Source: Candidatus Aenigmatarchaeota archaeon (GTDB lineage: Archaea; Aenigmatarchaeota; Aenigmatarchaeia; QMZP01). Taken from it: a DNA stretch of 16,929 nucleotides. The translations under genes and the position numbers were made by a program. Positions 6,039 through 14,200 of this stretch are shown here, piece by piece. The notes below the pieces were generated by a model. The model saw nothing but the letters and a program-made list of their open reading frames with translations. It had not been told where the DNA came from and searched no databases. The stretch is taken from NCBI GenBank assembly GCA_015520105.1, contig WAQT01000055.1, forward strand, positions 1 through 16,929, read 5' to 3'. The stretch's first letter is position 1. The number at the start of each line of letters is the position of its first letter.

Positions 6039-6605
6039 CTATTCCCTCACCACTCTCGGCCTCTCTCCTGTGAGGTCTATTATTCTCGATGCCCTTGTTC
6101 CGAGAGTTCCTCCGTCCACTGCGATGGAGACCTCTTTCCTGAATCCCTCCGGAAGCCCCCCGATCCTCTCTATGGTCTTCTGCCCGGAAATGTTCGCGGA
6201 CGTGCTCACCACAGGCACGCCCGTCTCCTGCAAAACCGCTGTGAAGGGGTGCGACGGTATCCTGACGCCCACGCTCCCGGAGAAGGAGACGTTCTCCGAG
6301 ACGCATTCCCTTCTCTTCCTGAGTATGAGCGTGAGAGGTCCTGGAAGCATGTCCAGATACTCCGGAAACCTGACATCGAAGTTCTCTCTAATCCATTCCA
6401 TGGACGGCGCTATGACAGAGAATGGATGTTTCGTTCCCTTCAGCTTCCTGACAAGGGAGACTGCCCCGCTGTCCGTTGCGTTGCACCCAATCCCGTACAC
6501 AGTGTCCGTGGGATAGACTATGACAGCGCCGTGCCTGACCCTCCGGACAATCTCCTCCCTCACAGCCCTGTTCTCTAGGGCGTCTGTGAGCTTCACCACT
6601 TTCAT
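6039..6605 (-). CDS. tsaC: L-threonylcarbamoyladenylate synthase (TsaC/Sua5, YrdC domain)
   Basis: 188 residues, a YrdC domain alone, without the extra C-terminal Sua5 domain. The enzyme makes threonylcarbamoyl-AMP from threonine, bicarbonate and ATP, the first step of t6A at position 37 of ANN-reading tRNAs; KEOPS completes it. Signatures: YPTDTVYGIG (31-40), KLKGTKHPF (54-62), PGPLTLIL (88-95), SVGVRIPSHP (111-120) and PVVSTSANISG (131-141), then a late DGG.LGTRASRIIDL. The ATG at 6605 is preceded by GGTGGTG, a ribosome-binding site, so this transcript probably has a short leader. It is divergent from the M24 peptidase gene (43 bp). Confidence 0.95.
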   Translation of the reverse strand: MKVVKLTDALENRAVREEIVRRVRHGAVIVYPTDTVYGIGCNATDSGAVSLVRKLKGTKHPFSVIAPSMEWIRENFDVRFPEYLDMLPGPLTLILRKRRECVSENVSFSGSVGVRIPSHPFTAVLQETGVPVVSTSANISGQKTIERIGGLPEGFRKEVSIAVDGGTLGTRASRIIDLTGERPRVVRE

Positions 6606-6621
6606 CGCACCACCACGACTG

Positions 6622-6630
6622 ATTTATTAT
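6622..6630. promoter_or_regulatory. TATA element between tsaC and the M24 peptidase gene
   Basis: ATTTATTAT is centred about 23 bp before the M24 ATG (6649) and reads ATAATAAAT toward tsaC (ATG 6605, about 21 bp). It fits a leaderless M24 transcript. For tsaC the AT-rich block at 6640-6650 (about 40 bp upstream) is an alternative that leaves room for the ribosome-binding site. Confidence 0.5.
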
Positions 6631-6648
6631 GCAGGACCAATAATTAAT

Positions 6649-7671
6649 ATGACATTCCGCTCAAGGCAGAAGAAGCTATCGGTCCTCGCAGAGGAAATAG
6701 GCCTCGATTCCGTTCTCGTCACCTCGCCGGCAGACATCTGTTACTACACGGGCATAGCGCTTCCAGAGGGGGAGAGGGGTTTCCTCCTCGCGGGAAAGGG
6801 AAAGCCCCTTCTTTTTGTGTCTCCGCTCCTCAACTCCCTGAAGTCTTCCAGCCGCGTCGAACTCTCCTTTGCCGCATCCCCGAAAAAGATAAGGGAATCC
6901 CTTCCCCCGGGAAGGGTTGGAATCGATGAGAACGACATCCCCTACGGCATCGTTGCATCCCTGAGGAAGAAGGGAACGCGCTTTGTTCCCTTCTCGAGAA
7001 GCATAAAGGAACCGAGGATGGTGAAGGACAGTTCCGAACTGTCCGCGGTCAGGAAGGTGGCCCGTCTCACGGAATCCGTCATGGAGAAAATCTCCCTTCC
7101 GGGAAGGAGCGAGGCAGACATAGCAAGGGAGATAGAGGTATCGTTCAGAAACCTCGACCTCGGCAGGGCCTTCCCAACCATAGTCGCCTCGGGAAAGAAT
7201 TCCTCCCTTATCCATTACACTCCGGGAAGGAGAAGGATAGGAAGCAGGGATGTTGTTATCGTGGACTGCGGGGCGAGATTCTCAGGCTACTGCGCGGACA
7301 TCACGAGGACATTCCTTCTCAATCCCGGCAGGGAACAGAGGAAGGTCTACGAGGACGTCCTCGAAATCCAGGACAGCCTGATAGATTTCGTAGAGGAGGG
7401 AATAAAACTCTCCGAAGTGGAGAAGCTCTACGAGACTATGATGAAAAGAAAACGCTACAAACCGATGCACGGCTTCGGCCACGGCATCGGTCTGGAAGCG
7501 CACGAGAGACCGGACTACAAAGACACTCTCAAGAAGGGAATGGTGATAACAGTGGAGCCCGGGGTCTATATTCCCGGCAGGTTTGGAATCAGAATAGAGG
7601 ACATGCTCCTTGTCGGCAAAAAAGCGAAGCTGATAACGAGAATAAGCAGAAATCCGGTATGGAAACCCTAG
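6649..7671 (+). CDS. M24 metallopeptidase (Xaa-Pro peptidase family)
   Basis: 340 residues: an N-terminal creatinase-like domain (about 1-125) and the pita-bread catalytic domain (about 130-335). All five metal ligands are seen: D206 (VDCG), D217 (CADITR), H278 (GFGHGIG), E303 (TVEPGVY) and E317 (RIEDML). H189 (LIHY) and H285 (EAHE) are in the usual substrate-side places. This is the layout of Xaa-Pro dipeptidases and aminopeptidases, which cut the bond before proline with two metal ions. Length favours a cytosolic PepQ-like enzyme; dipeptidase and aminopeptidase cannot be told apart here. The frame runs up to 6520 through tsaC, but the ATG at 6649 has a TATA box at the right distance. Its stop overlaps the stop of the convergent PRC gene in CTAG. 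Confidence 0.92.
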   Translation: MTFRSRQKKLSVLAEEIGLDSVLVTSPADICYYTGIALPEGERGFLLAGKGKPLLFVSPLLNSLKSSSRVELSFAASPKKIRESLPPGRVGIDENDIPYGIVASLRKKGTRFVPFSRSIKEPRMVKDSSELSAVRKVARLTESVMEKISLPGRSEADIAREIEVSFRNLDLGRAFPTIVASGKNSSLIHYTPGRRRIGSRDVVIVDCGARFSGYCADITRTFLLNPGREQRKVYEDVLEIQDSLIDFVEEGIKLSEVEKLYETMMKRKRYKPMHGFGHGIGLEAHERPDYKDTLKKGMVITVEPGVYIPGRFGIRIEDMLLVGKKAKLITRISRNPVWKP

Positions 7672-7955
7672 GCCTCTTCCACAGGCTCGCTCTCTTCAGG
7701 GACAGAAGGCATCACGTGCTTTATGATTATCACGTCGCCTATCGCCTCTACCATGGGAAATGGTATTATCACGCCCTTCTTGCCGCTCAGCATTCTTGAC
7801 ATGTACGATCCCTTGACAGCCTTTATCACAAGAGACCTTACCTTGAACCTCTTGAGGTCGCACTCGACATCCTCAACCTTTCCGACATACATTCCTTTGT
7901 TGGTGAACACGTCCTTCATCCATGTCTGCGATATGCTCGCGACGTTTATGGCCAT
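7668..7955 (-). CDS. PRC-barrel domain protein
   Basis: A 95-residue protein with one PRC-barrel-like beta domain (about 10-80: QTWMKDVFTNKGMYVGKVEDVECD, then VRSLVIKAVKG, then GVIIPFPMVEAIGDVIIIK) and an acidic tail (PEESEPVEEA). PRC-barrels occur in photosynthetic reaction centre H subunits, RimM and many small archaeal proteins of unknown role, often thought to bind RNA or other proteins. The ATG at 7955 has GGGGGTG five bases upstream; a GTG one codon earlier is less likely. An inverted repeat around a TATA-like sequence (7995-8019) lies upstream. Family call good, function open. Confidence 0.8.
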   Translation of the reverse strand: MAINVASISQTWMKDVFTNKGMYVGKVEDVECDLKRFKVRSLVIKAVKGSYMSRMLSGKKGVIIPFPMVEAIGDVIIIKHVMPSVPEESEPVEEA

Positions 7956-7994
7956 CACACACCCCCCTGCATTAGAAATCTGAAAGTTAATATG

Positions 7995-8019
7995 GAGGTA
8001 AGCTTTATAAAATTACCTC
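7995..8019. promoter_or_regulatory. Inverted repeat enclosing a TATA-like sequence upstream of the PRC gene
   Basis: GAGGTAA (7995-8001) and TTACCTC (8013-8019) are a perfect 7-bp inverted repeat with TTTATAA in the 11-bp loop. The right arm overlaps the hel308 stop codon (8018-8020). It could be an operator on a promoter for the PRC gene, with about 50 bp of leader, or a hairpin at the end of the hel308 message. Confidence 0.4.
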
Positions 8020-10165
8020 ACAGCTGCTCCTTCACCTTTCTTGCAGCGGACGGCCCCACGACCCTCTCTATGCTTTCGAGAGGCGCCTTCCTGAGGGAGT
8101 CCAGGGACCTGAAACCCGAGTTAAAGAGCATCCGCGCCCTCGCCCTTCCTATTCCCTTCAGTCTCACTAGAGGGAGCAGTTCCTCCCTCACACCGTGTTT
8201 TACCCTGACCCTGAGCTTCCTTATGTCCTTCAGGATGTCCATGTATCCGAGAAGGAGCGAGAGCTCCTGCGTGGCATAGAGCATCCAGTCCATGTTGTCA
8301 AGCCTCGTTCTTAGCTCTCCGGGCGTGACGCCGAACCTCTCCATGATAGCGTCCTCCCCCGCCTCGTCGCACCAGTCCATGAAGAGCAGCGCGGTCTTGA
8401 GCGCAGCGACGTAACCTTCATACTCTATATCCCACGGGTTGGGAGGCCTTTCCAGAAGGGTCTTCTCCTCGGATACGAGAAGTTCGTCTATGGTCTTCAT
8501 GTCACCCTTCCTGACGGACAGAGGGGGAGACATCTCCACAGTCCTGCACAGCGCATGAGCGAGGCCGAAGGGCGTGATGCCTCTCTCCCTACCAACCTTA
8601 AGGATGCCTATCAGGTAGTTCGCTGTCATCGGGTCTATGTAGAGTTCCGAAACCCTTCTTCCTATCCTTGTCGGCCTGTAAGCCTCGTCCCCTATGCTGG
8701 ACGCCTTCCTGAAAGGCCCCTCGTGCGCTCCTGTTCTCTCAATGAAGCCGTAGTCCTCAAGGAGAGAGACAATCTTCTCAATCTTCGCGTGAAGCCCCTC
8801 CACGTCGCTGTACTGGTGCGCGTAGAGAGTTTTCCCGAAGAAGCTGAAAAGGGAGTCCCTGTCCGCGCACGCGCCTGAAGCTATCAGGGCGAGGACATGC
8901 ATCCTGAGAACCGGCTCCACACCTAGTTTCGAAACCACCCTCTCCGGCTCCCCCGTTATGTAGTTGTCCCAGAGCATCCTCGCCTCGTTCTCGTTCCTTG
9001 CGATGAGAATCGCCTGTCCCTCCTTGTCGTACTTCGGCCTTCCCGCCCGGCCCATCATCTGCTGTATCTCGAGAATAGGTATGTAGTCCATCCCGATTCC
9101 GGAGGAGAACCTCTTCATGTCCCGGACAATCACCCTCCATGCCGGAAGGTTTATCCCAGCTGCGAGAGTGGGCGTTGCTGAGACGACCTTTATCGCCCCT
9201 TCTATAAAGCCCCTCTCTATAATCTCCCTCTGCCTGTTCGTAAGTCCTGCGTGGTGGAACGCTGCCCCGTGCCTCACGCACTCAGCGAGCTTTCTGCACT
9301 GCGGCGTCGGTCTGTCCAGAGCATTGAGAATCCTCTCCGACATCACGGAAAGCTTATCCCTCTCCTCCGGAGAGAACCTGTCCCTCAGTCTGAGGGAGAG
9401 CTTCTCTGCTGCAGCCTCCGCCCCCCTTCTTGTGGATATGAACACAAGGGCCTGCTTCGACATCCTAACAGCCTCCTCCACCATGGTCTCAAGAGGCGGG
9501 TCTCCCACATCAATCTCCCCCTCCGGATGGAAGAAGACCTTTCCGTCCAGGCAGACGCCCCTGTAGAGTTTCACGGGCCTGTAGTCAGACTTCACTGTCT
9601 TTGCTCCGAGCCACTCCGCTATCTCCTCGTGGTTGCTTATGGTCGCAGAGAGGCCGAGAATCCTCGGCTTCACGTCCTCCATCATCCGCGTGAGAACAAC
9701 CTCCAGCGTGGGCCCCCTTCCCGGAGATTCGAGAAGGTGTATCTCATCCGCTATCACAAGACCGACAGAGTTTATCCAGCCTGCGCCGTGCCTTATCAGG
9801 GAATCGAGCTTCTCGCTCGTGACTATTATTATATCATACTCCGAAAGCCAGCTGTCAGAGGAGTCAAGGTCTCCTATGCTTATCGCTGTCCTTATTCCGA
9901 GAGAGTCGTACTTCTCCCTGAACTCCCTGTACTTCTCGCTCGCCAGCGCCCTGAGGGGAACTATGTACACAACCTTCTTTCCCTTCCTCACAGCATCGAG
10001 CGCGGCAATCTCAGCGACAAGCGTCTTTCCCGAAGCTGTGGGAGCAGCCACCACAAGATTCTCCTCTCCCAGAAGCCCTGCCTCCAGAGCCTTCTTCTGT
10101 ACAGGGTTCGGCTCCGCGATGCCGGATGCCTTTAGAGCAGCAGCAAGTGCGTCAGACACAGTCAT
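8018..10165 (-). CDS. hel308: Hel308 superfamily 2 DNA helicase
   Basis: 715 residues, the usual size of archaeal Hel308, a 3'-5' helicase that acts at stalled forks and joins replication with recombination. Seen in order: Q-motif glutamine in PNPVQ (19-23); Walker A APTASGKT (41-48); DEIH box (140-143); SAT (173-175); GAAFHHAGL (300-308); ATPTLAAGINLPA (330-342); QMMGRAGRP, motif VI (369-377); then a winged helix, ratchet domain and a C-terminal helix-hairpin-helix (LVRLKGIGRARARMLFNSGF, about 665-685). The frame begins at a TTG two codons upstream, but the ATG at 10165 lies about 26 bp from a TATA box and gives a standard start. It is divergent from leuS, with 87 bp and two separate TATA boxes between. 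Confidence 0.96.
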   Translation of the reverse strand: MTVSDALAAALKASGIAEPNPVQKKALEAGLLGEENLVVAAPTASGKTLVAEIAALDAVRKGKKVVYIVPLRALASEKYREFREKYDSLGIRTAISIGDLDSSDSWLSEYDIIIVTSEKLDSLIRHGAGWINSVGLVIADEIHLLESPGRGPTLEVVLTRMMEDVKPRILGLSATISNHEEIAEWLGAKTVKSDYRPVKLYRGVCLDGKVFFHPEGEIDVGDPPLETMVEEAVRMSKQALVFISTRRGAEAAAEKLSLRLRDRFSPEERDKLSVMSERILNALDRPTPQCRKLAECVRHGAAFHHAGLTNRQREIIERGFIEGAIKVVSATPTLAAGINLPAWRVIVRDMKRFSSGIGMDYIPILEIQQMMGRAGRPKYDKEGQAILIARNENEARMLWDNYITGEPERVVSKLGVEPVLRMHVLALIASGACADRDSLFSFFGKTLYAHQYSDVEGLHAKIEKIVSLLEDYGFIERTGAHEGPFRKASSIGDEAYRPTRIGRRVSELYIDPMTANYLIGILKVGRERGITPFGLAHALCRTVEMSPPLSVRKGDMKTIDELLVSEEKTLLERPPNPWDIEYEGYVAALKTALLFMDWCDEAGEDAIMERFGVTPGELRTRLDNMDWMLYATQELSLLLGYMDILKDIRKLRVRVKHGVREELLPLVRLKGIGRARARMLFNSGFRSLDSLRKAPLESIERVVGPSAARKVKEQL

Positions 10166-10186
10166 AAACAAAGATAAAACCGATGC

Positions 10187-10195
10187 TATAAATAG
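10187..10195 (-). promoter_or_regulatory. TATA box of hel308
   Basis: The minus strand reads CTATTTATA here, centred about 26 bp before the ATG at 10165, fitting a leaderless transcript and deciding the start against the TTG two codons upstream. Confidence 0.6.
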
Positions 10196-10220
10196 CTATT
10201 CAGCCGCTAATCCCGGAAAA

Positions 10221-10229
10221 GATTTATAG
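10221..10229 (+). promoter_or_regulatory. TATA box of the leuS operon
   Basis: GATTTATAG is centred about 27 bp before the ATG at 10253. The earlier in-frame ATGs (10232, 10244) lie too close to it to be in the transcript, so it decides the start. Confidence 0.6.
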
Positions 10230-10252
10230 TAATGCGATTCAAGATGATTGAT

Positions 10253-13111
10253 ATGGCCGGCAGAAGCGAGAATCTTGACTTCTCCTTCATCGAGAAGAAA
10301 TGGCAGGAGAGATGGTCAGAACAGAAGATTTTCGAGCCCCAACCCGGGAAGGGGAAGAAATTCTATCTCACAGTTGCCTATCCCTACCCATCCGGAGCTA
10401 TGCACATAGGTCACATACGGACGTACAGCGTCCCGGACGTCATCGCCAGGTTCAAGAGGATGCAGGGCTGCAATGTCCTCTTCCCCATGGCGTGGCACGT
10501 CACTGGAACCCCGATAATAGGAGCGCTCAACCGCCTCAAGTCCGGGGAGAAGAAGCAGCTTCATGTTCTCAAGGATGTCTATCGGATGAGCGACACGGAT
10601 TTAGCCTCCCTGAATGAGCCCATGGACTATGCCAACTACTTCATAAACAACCATTACAGGAAGGGCATGAAGGCGCTGGGACTCTCGATAGACTGGAGGA
10701 GGGAGTTCACCACGAATGACAGGCACTACAACCGCTTCATAGAGTGGCAGTACAGAACCCTGAAGTCAAAGGGCCTCGTGAAGAAGGGTCTCCACCCGGT
10801 GAAGTGGTGCACAAGGGACAAGAATCCCGTGACCACGCATGACCTCCTCGAGGGGGAGGACGCCGACATAAACGAATACATACTCGTGAAATTCAGGCTT
10901 AGCGGAAAGGCCGGAGCTGTTCTTCCTATGGCAACGCTGAGACCAGAGACAGTCTACGGCGTAACGAACGCCTGGGTGAACCCGGAGAGCGAGCTTGCTG
11001 AAGCCGACGTCGACGGCGAGAAATGGATAGTCTCCAGCGAATGCGCTGAGAAGCTCTCCGAGCAGAACAGGAAGGTTGAGGTGAGGAGAAGGTTCAGAGG
11101 CTCGGAGCTAATAGGGAAGAAAGCAAAAAACCCGGTGACAGGCGACTCTGTCCTGATTCTGCCAGCGGAGTTCGTGGACCCGGATAGCGCAACAGGAATC
11201 GTGATGAGCGTTCCCTCCCACGCGCCTTTCGACTACATCGCGCTCAGGGACCTGAGAGACTCTTCGAGGCTCAGGAAGTGGGGGATAAGAAAAAGGGACA
11301 TAGAGGCCATAAAACCCATCCACCTCATTGACACGAAAGATATGCCTGAGAACCCTGCGGTCTCCCTTATCGAGGAGTCCAACGCAAAGAGCCAGAAGGA
11401 CAGGGAGATAATAGAGAGCCTGACCAAGGAAATATACAGGAAGGAATTCCATTCAGGCGTTCTTAACAAGAGATGCGGAAAGTACGCCGGGACAAAGGTC
11501 TCGAAGGCGAAACCCTTGCTGGTCAGGGACTTCTCCAAGAAAGGCATTTTCGACTCCATGCTGGACTTCTCTGAGAGGGTGGTGTGCAGATGCGGGGGAA
11601 GGGTGATAGTTGCCAGGAAGTCGTCCTGGTTCATCGACTACGGAAATCCCGGATGGAAGAGGAAGACCAGAAACCTCCTCTCTAGAATAAAGATAATACC
11701 GGAGCACATGAGAAGCGAGTACGAATCAACGATAGAGTGGCTTGAAGACTGGCCCTGCGTCAGGAACTACGGCCTCGGAACAGACATTCCGTGGGACAGG
11801 AAGTTCAAGATAGAACCCCTCTCGGACTCCACTATATACATGAGCTACTACACGATATCGCATATAACCAAGTCCATGAGCCCGGACTCCCTTGTCCCAG
11901 AGTTCTTCGACTTCGTGCTTCTTGGAAAGGGAGACGCCGCGGAGGTGAGCAGGAAGTCGGGAATAAGCGAGGCCGAAATCATCGCCGCAAGAAAGAGCTT
12001 CGAGTACTGGTATCCCCTTGACTGGAGGCTCTCTGCACACGAGCTTGTCCAGAACCACCTGACCTTCTTCCTCTTCCATCACACTGCACTGTTCCCTAAG
12101 AAACACCATCCTAAAGGAATAGCGACGTGGGGAATAGGTCTTCTGGAAGGAGGGAAGATGTCTTCCTCCAAGGGAAATGTGATTCTCGCCTCTGACGCCA
12201 TAGAGAAGTATGGGGCTGATACAATCCGGCTCTTCCTGATGTCCTCAGTGGAGCCGTGGCAGGACTTCGACTGGAGGGCCTCCGAGGTGGAGAACTACAG
12301 GCGAAGAATCCTGAACTTCTACAACAGGGTTCTGTCGCTTCACGGAAAGGGAAAGAAAAGAGAAACCTCTCTCGCAGACAGATGGCTGCTCTCGCGCGCT
12401 CACTCCCTCCTCAGGGAAACCACGCAATCGCTTGAGGGATTCCAGACCAGAAAGGCAAGCCTCTCCTGCTTCTTTGCTATGGAGGACAGCCTCAGATGGT
12501 ATCTGAGAAGAACAGAATCTCCTAACAAAGGGGTGCTAAACGAGTTTCTCTCAATGTGGATAAGGATGATGGCTCCATTCACCCCCCACGTGTGCGAGGA
12601 GCTCTGGGAAAGGACAGGAAAGCAGGGCATGGTCTCCATTGCGGAGTGGCCAAGACACGACGATGGCCTTATTGATGAAAAGGCAGAGAAGATGGAGGAG
12701 CTTGTGAAGAAAACCCTTGAGGACTGCAATAATATATTGAAACTCGTCGGGAAGAAGCCGAAGGAGGTAAGGATATTCGTTGCAGAGGAATGGAAGCATA
12801 TCCTTTATTCCAGCATTCTCGATTCTGGAATAAAAGATCCGGACGAGGTTATATCCCATGTCATGAAAAGCCCAGAAGGCAAGAAGTATGGAAAGAGGGC
12901 TTTGAGGTTTGCGCAGAGGCTCGCCTCCAATATAGCGGGTCTTGGTTTCATACTCCCTTTTGAGGACGAGTTCTCAGCACTGAACGATGCTACGAAATTC
13001 TTCTCAAGGGAGCTTGGCTGCAATGTCAGAGTTATGAGGGCCCATGAGAGCGGGTCGGAGAAGGCCCTGAGAGCGGAGCCCGGAAAGCCGGGCATAGAGG
13101 TTGTCGCATGA
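10253..13111 (+). CDS. leuS: Leucyl-tRNA synthetase (archaeal/eukaryotic type)
   Basis: 952 residues, class I synthetase that charges tRNA-Leu. Class I signatures: PYPSGAMHIGHIRTYS with HIGH at 51-54, and KMSSSKGN at 635-642. The CP1 editing domain is present (TLRPETVYG from residue 228; later VDPDSATGIVMSVPSHAPFDY), so proofreading of non-cognate amino acids is expected. After the Rossmann fold come the helical anticodon-binding domain (about 690-810) and the C-terminal extension typical of archaeal LeuRS. The N-terminus from 10253 (MAGRSENLDFSFIEKKWQERW) matches the family. It is the first gene of a four-gene chain; its stop overlaps the next start by ATGA. No truncation or missing catalytic motif seen. 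Confidence 0.96.
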   Translation: MAGRSENLDFSFIEKKWQERWSEQKIFEPQPGKGKKFYLTVAYPYPSGAMHIGHIRTYSVPDVIARFKRMQGCNVLFPMAWHVTGTPIIGALNRLKSGEKKQLHVLKDVYRMSDTDLASLNEPMDYANYFINNHYRKGMKALGLSIDWRREFTTNDRHYNRFIEWQYRTLKSKGLVKKGLHPVKWCTRDKNPVTTHDLLEGEDADINEYILVKFRLSGKAGAVLPMATLRPETVYGVTNAWVNPESELAEADVDGEKWIVSSECAEKLSEQNRKVEVRRRFRGSELIGKKAKNPVTGDSVLILPAEFVDPDSATGIVMSVPSHAPFDYIALRDLRDSSRLRKWGIRKRDIEAIKPIHLIDTKDMPENPAVSLIEESNAKSQKDREIIESLTKEIYRKEFHSGVLNKRCGKYAGTKVSKAKPLLVRDFSKKGIFDSMLDFSERVVCRCGGRVIVARKSSWFIDYGNPGWKRKTRNLLSRIKIIPEHMRSEYESTIEWLEDWPCVRNYGLGTDIPWDRKFKIEPLSDSTIYMSYYTISHITKSMSPDSLVPEFFDFVLLGKGDAAEVSRKSGISEAEIIAARKSFEYWYPLDWRLSAHELVQNHLTFFLFHHTALFPKKHHPKGIATWGIGLLEGGKMSSSKGNVILASDAIEKYGADTIRLFLMSSVEPWQDFDWRASEVENYRRRILNFYNRVLSLHGKGKKRETSLADRWLLSRAHSLLRETTQSLEGFQTRKASLSCFFAMEDSLRWYLRRTESPNKGVLNEFLSMWIRMMAPFTPHVCEELWERTGKQGMVSIAEWPRHDDGLIDEKAEKMEELVKKTLEDCNNILKLVGKKPKEVRIFVAEEWKHILYSSILDSGIKDPDEVISHVMKSPEGKKYGKRALRFAQRLASNIAGLGFILPFEDEFSALNDATKFFSRELGCNVRVMRAHESGSEKALRAEPGKPGIEVVA

Positions 13112-13416
13112 TGGATGTTGTTCTAGGAGCGATAGATGTTTTTGCGGGTGTCATTCTCATAGCGAACGGAATACCGCTGTATTCAGGCAGCGGTTTCATC
13201 CTGACGTTCGCTTTGTTCATGTTCGCAAAAGTTGTGTGGAACTATCTTTCTTCAAAGCGCCCTGGTTTTTTCGACTTCCTTGACACCCTGGCAGGAATTC
13301 TTCTAATGCTTCTCTTCCTTGGAATAGCAAATCCTCTCTACGCGATAGCAGGAACCCTGATGGTCTTGAAGGGCCTCTACCTCTTCATTCTGGGCTTTAC
13401 AGGAGGGAAAAAATGA
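13108..13416 (+). CDS. Small repeat membrane protein A in the leuS operon
   Basis: 102 residues, nearly all hydrophobic, with about four membrane segments (about 3-22, 28-46, 54-73, 77-96) and a short basic tail (GGKK). I do not recognise a named family. Two halves resemble each other: LGAIDVFAGVILI...(first) and FLDTLAGILLMLL...AGTLMVLKGLY (second), with a D-x2-AG-x2-L core in each. It is also similar to the next protein. The ATG overlaps the leuS stop (ATGA) and the gene itself ends in another ATGA, so translation is coupled. Related small four-helix proteins of unknown role are known in archaea; function is open. Confidence 0.8.
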   Translation: MMDVVLGAIDVFAGVILIANGIPLYSGSGFILTFALFMFAKVVWNYLSSKRPGFFDFLDTLAGILLMLLFLGIANPLYAIAGTLMVLKGLYLFILGFTGGKK

Positions 13417-13724
13417 TACTCGGGATGCTTGGTATAGTTGATATTATCGGCGGGACTGTTCTGGCTCTCTACGGTTTCGACGCCTTCTCGGGAAACGCGT
13501 TCGTGCTTCTTCTCTCCCTCGTGATACTCATAAAAGGCCTCTCTTCCTATCTTATGGCTGTCGCGAACAGGTTCTATCTCGACCTTATGGGAATAGCAGA
13601 TATACTCTCCGGTTTAATGCTCTTATCCCTCTTCTTCGGTCTCGGGGCGTTCTTCTTCCCATACGCCGGAATAATCCTTTCTCTAAAGGGATTCTATTCC
13701 CTTGTAATGGATGTGGTGCAATGA
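13413..13724 (+). CDS. Small repeat membrane protein B in the leuS operon
   Basis: 103 residues with about four membrane segments, a paralog of the protein before it. Shared pattern: LG-x2-D-x3-G-x2-L near the start, SG-x2-F-x-L, then D-x3-G-x2-LL-x2-LF-G and, near the end, AG-x2-L-x-LKG-x-Y. Its two halves also match each other (LGIVDIIGG against MGIADILSG, then LIKGL against SLKGF). The pair may form a heteromer in the membrane (inference). Overlaps of ATGA at both ends tie it to its neighbours. Confidence 0.8.
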   Translation: MILGMLGIVDIIGGTVLALYGFDAFSGNAFVLLLSLVILIKGLSSYLMAVANRFYLDLMGIADILSGLMLLSLFFGLGAFFFPYAGIILSLKGFYSLVMDVVQ

Positions 13725-14200
13725 ATCCGGTACCCATTGCTCTGGGTTTCAAGGAAGTGGAATCAGCGAGAGAGATAGACGCCCGCTCTCTCCTTGTGCG
13801 TAACTGGGTGCGGCTGAAGTGCGTGTATGGCTGCTCCCTCTATAACTCCTCCCTCTCCTGTCCACCGCACACCCCGGACATAGAGGAGTGCAGAAAGATT
13901 CTCTCTGAATATAATAAGGCCCTGCTGATAAGATTCAATACATCGGAACGTTCCAGACTGGAAGACGTGATGCTGGGCATAGAGAAAAAATTCATGGAAG
14001 CCGGGAAGTACAAAGCTTTCAGCTTCTTCGCCTCACCCTGTTCTGCCTGCAAAGATTGCTCGCCACAGAAATGCAAGTCTCCAGAAAGAGCGAGGCCTAC
14101 AGCAGAGGCCTTCGGCATAGACCTCATAGATGCAGCCAAAAAAGCGGGCATGAAGAAGACAAAGGGCTTCAGGCCGATAGGACTTATACTGATAGAATAG
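13721..14200 (+). CDS. DUF2284 predicted metal-binding protein
   Basis: 159 residues of the DUF2284 family, a Cys-rich protein family of unknown function in archaea and anaerobic bacteria. The N-terminal half has C34, C38 (CVYGC), C47 (SCPPHTP) and C57; the CPPHTP block is the family hallmark. The second half has C107-x2-C110-x2-C113-x4-C118, a ferredoxin-like spacing that could hold an iron-sulfur cluster. It ends the leuS chain, its ATG overlapping the previous stop. Its link to the two membrane proteins suggests a membrane-associated redox or metal role, an inference only. Its stop directly abuts the stop of the convergent small gene. Confidence 0.88.
   Translation: MNPVPIALGFKEVESAREIDARSLLVRNWVRLKCVYGCSLYNSSLSCPPHTPDIEECRKILSEYNKALLIRFNTSERSRLEDVMLGIEKKFMEAGKYKAFSFFASPCSACKDCSPQKCKSPERARPTAEAFGIDLIDAAKKAGMKKTKGFRPIGLILIE

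Noticed and set aside
5905..6516. Plus-strand frame of 203 codons opposite tsaC
   Set aside because: It is antisense to a clear YrdC-domain gene and has no domain or start signal of its own.
6520..6648. Extended N-terminus of the M24 peptidase from 6520
   Set aside because: It lies within tsaC on the other strand and upstream of the TATA box; the ATG at 6649 fits spacing and family length.
9251..10135. Long plus-strand frame of 294 codons opposite hel308
   Set aside because: It is a shadow of the helicase gene with no recognisable domain, promoter or ribosome-binding site.
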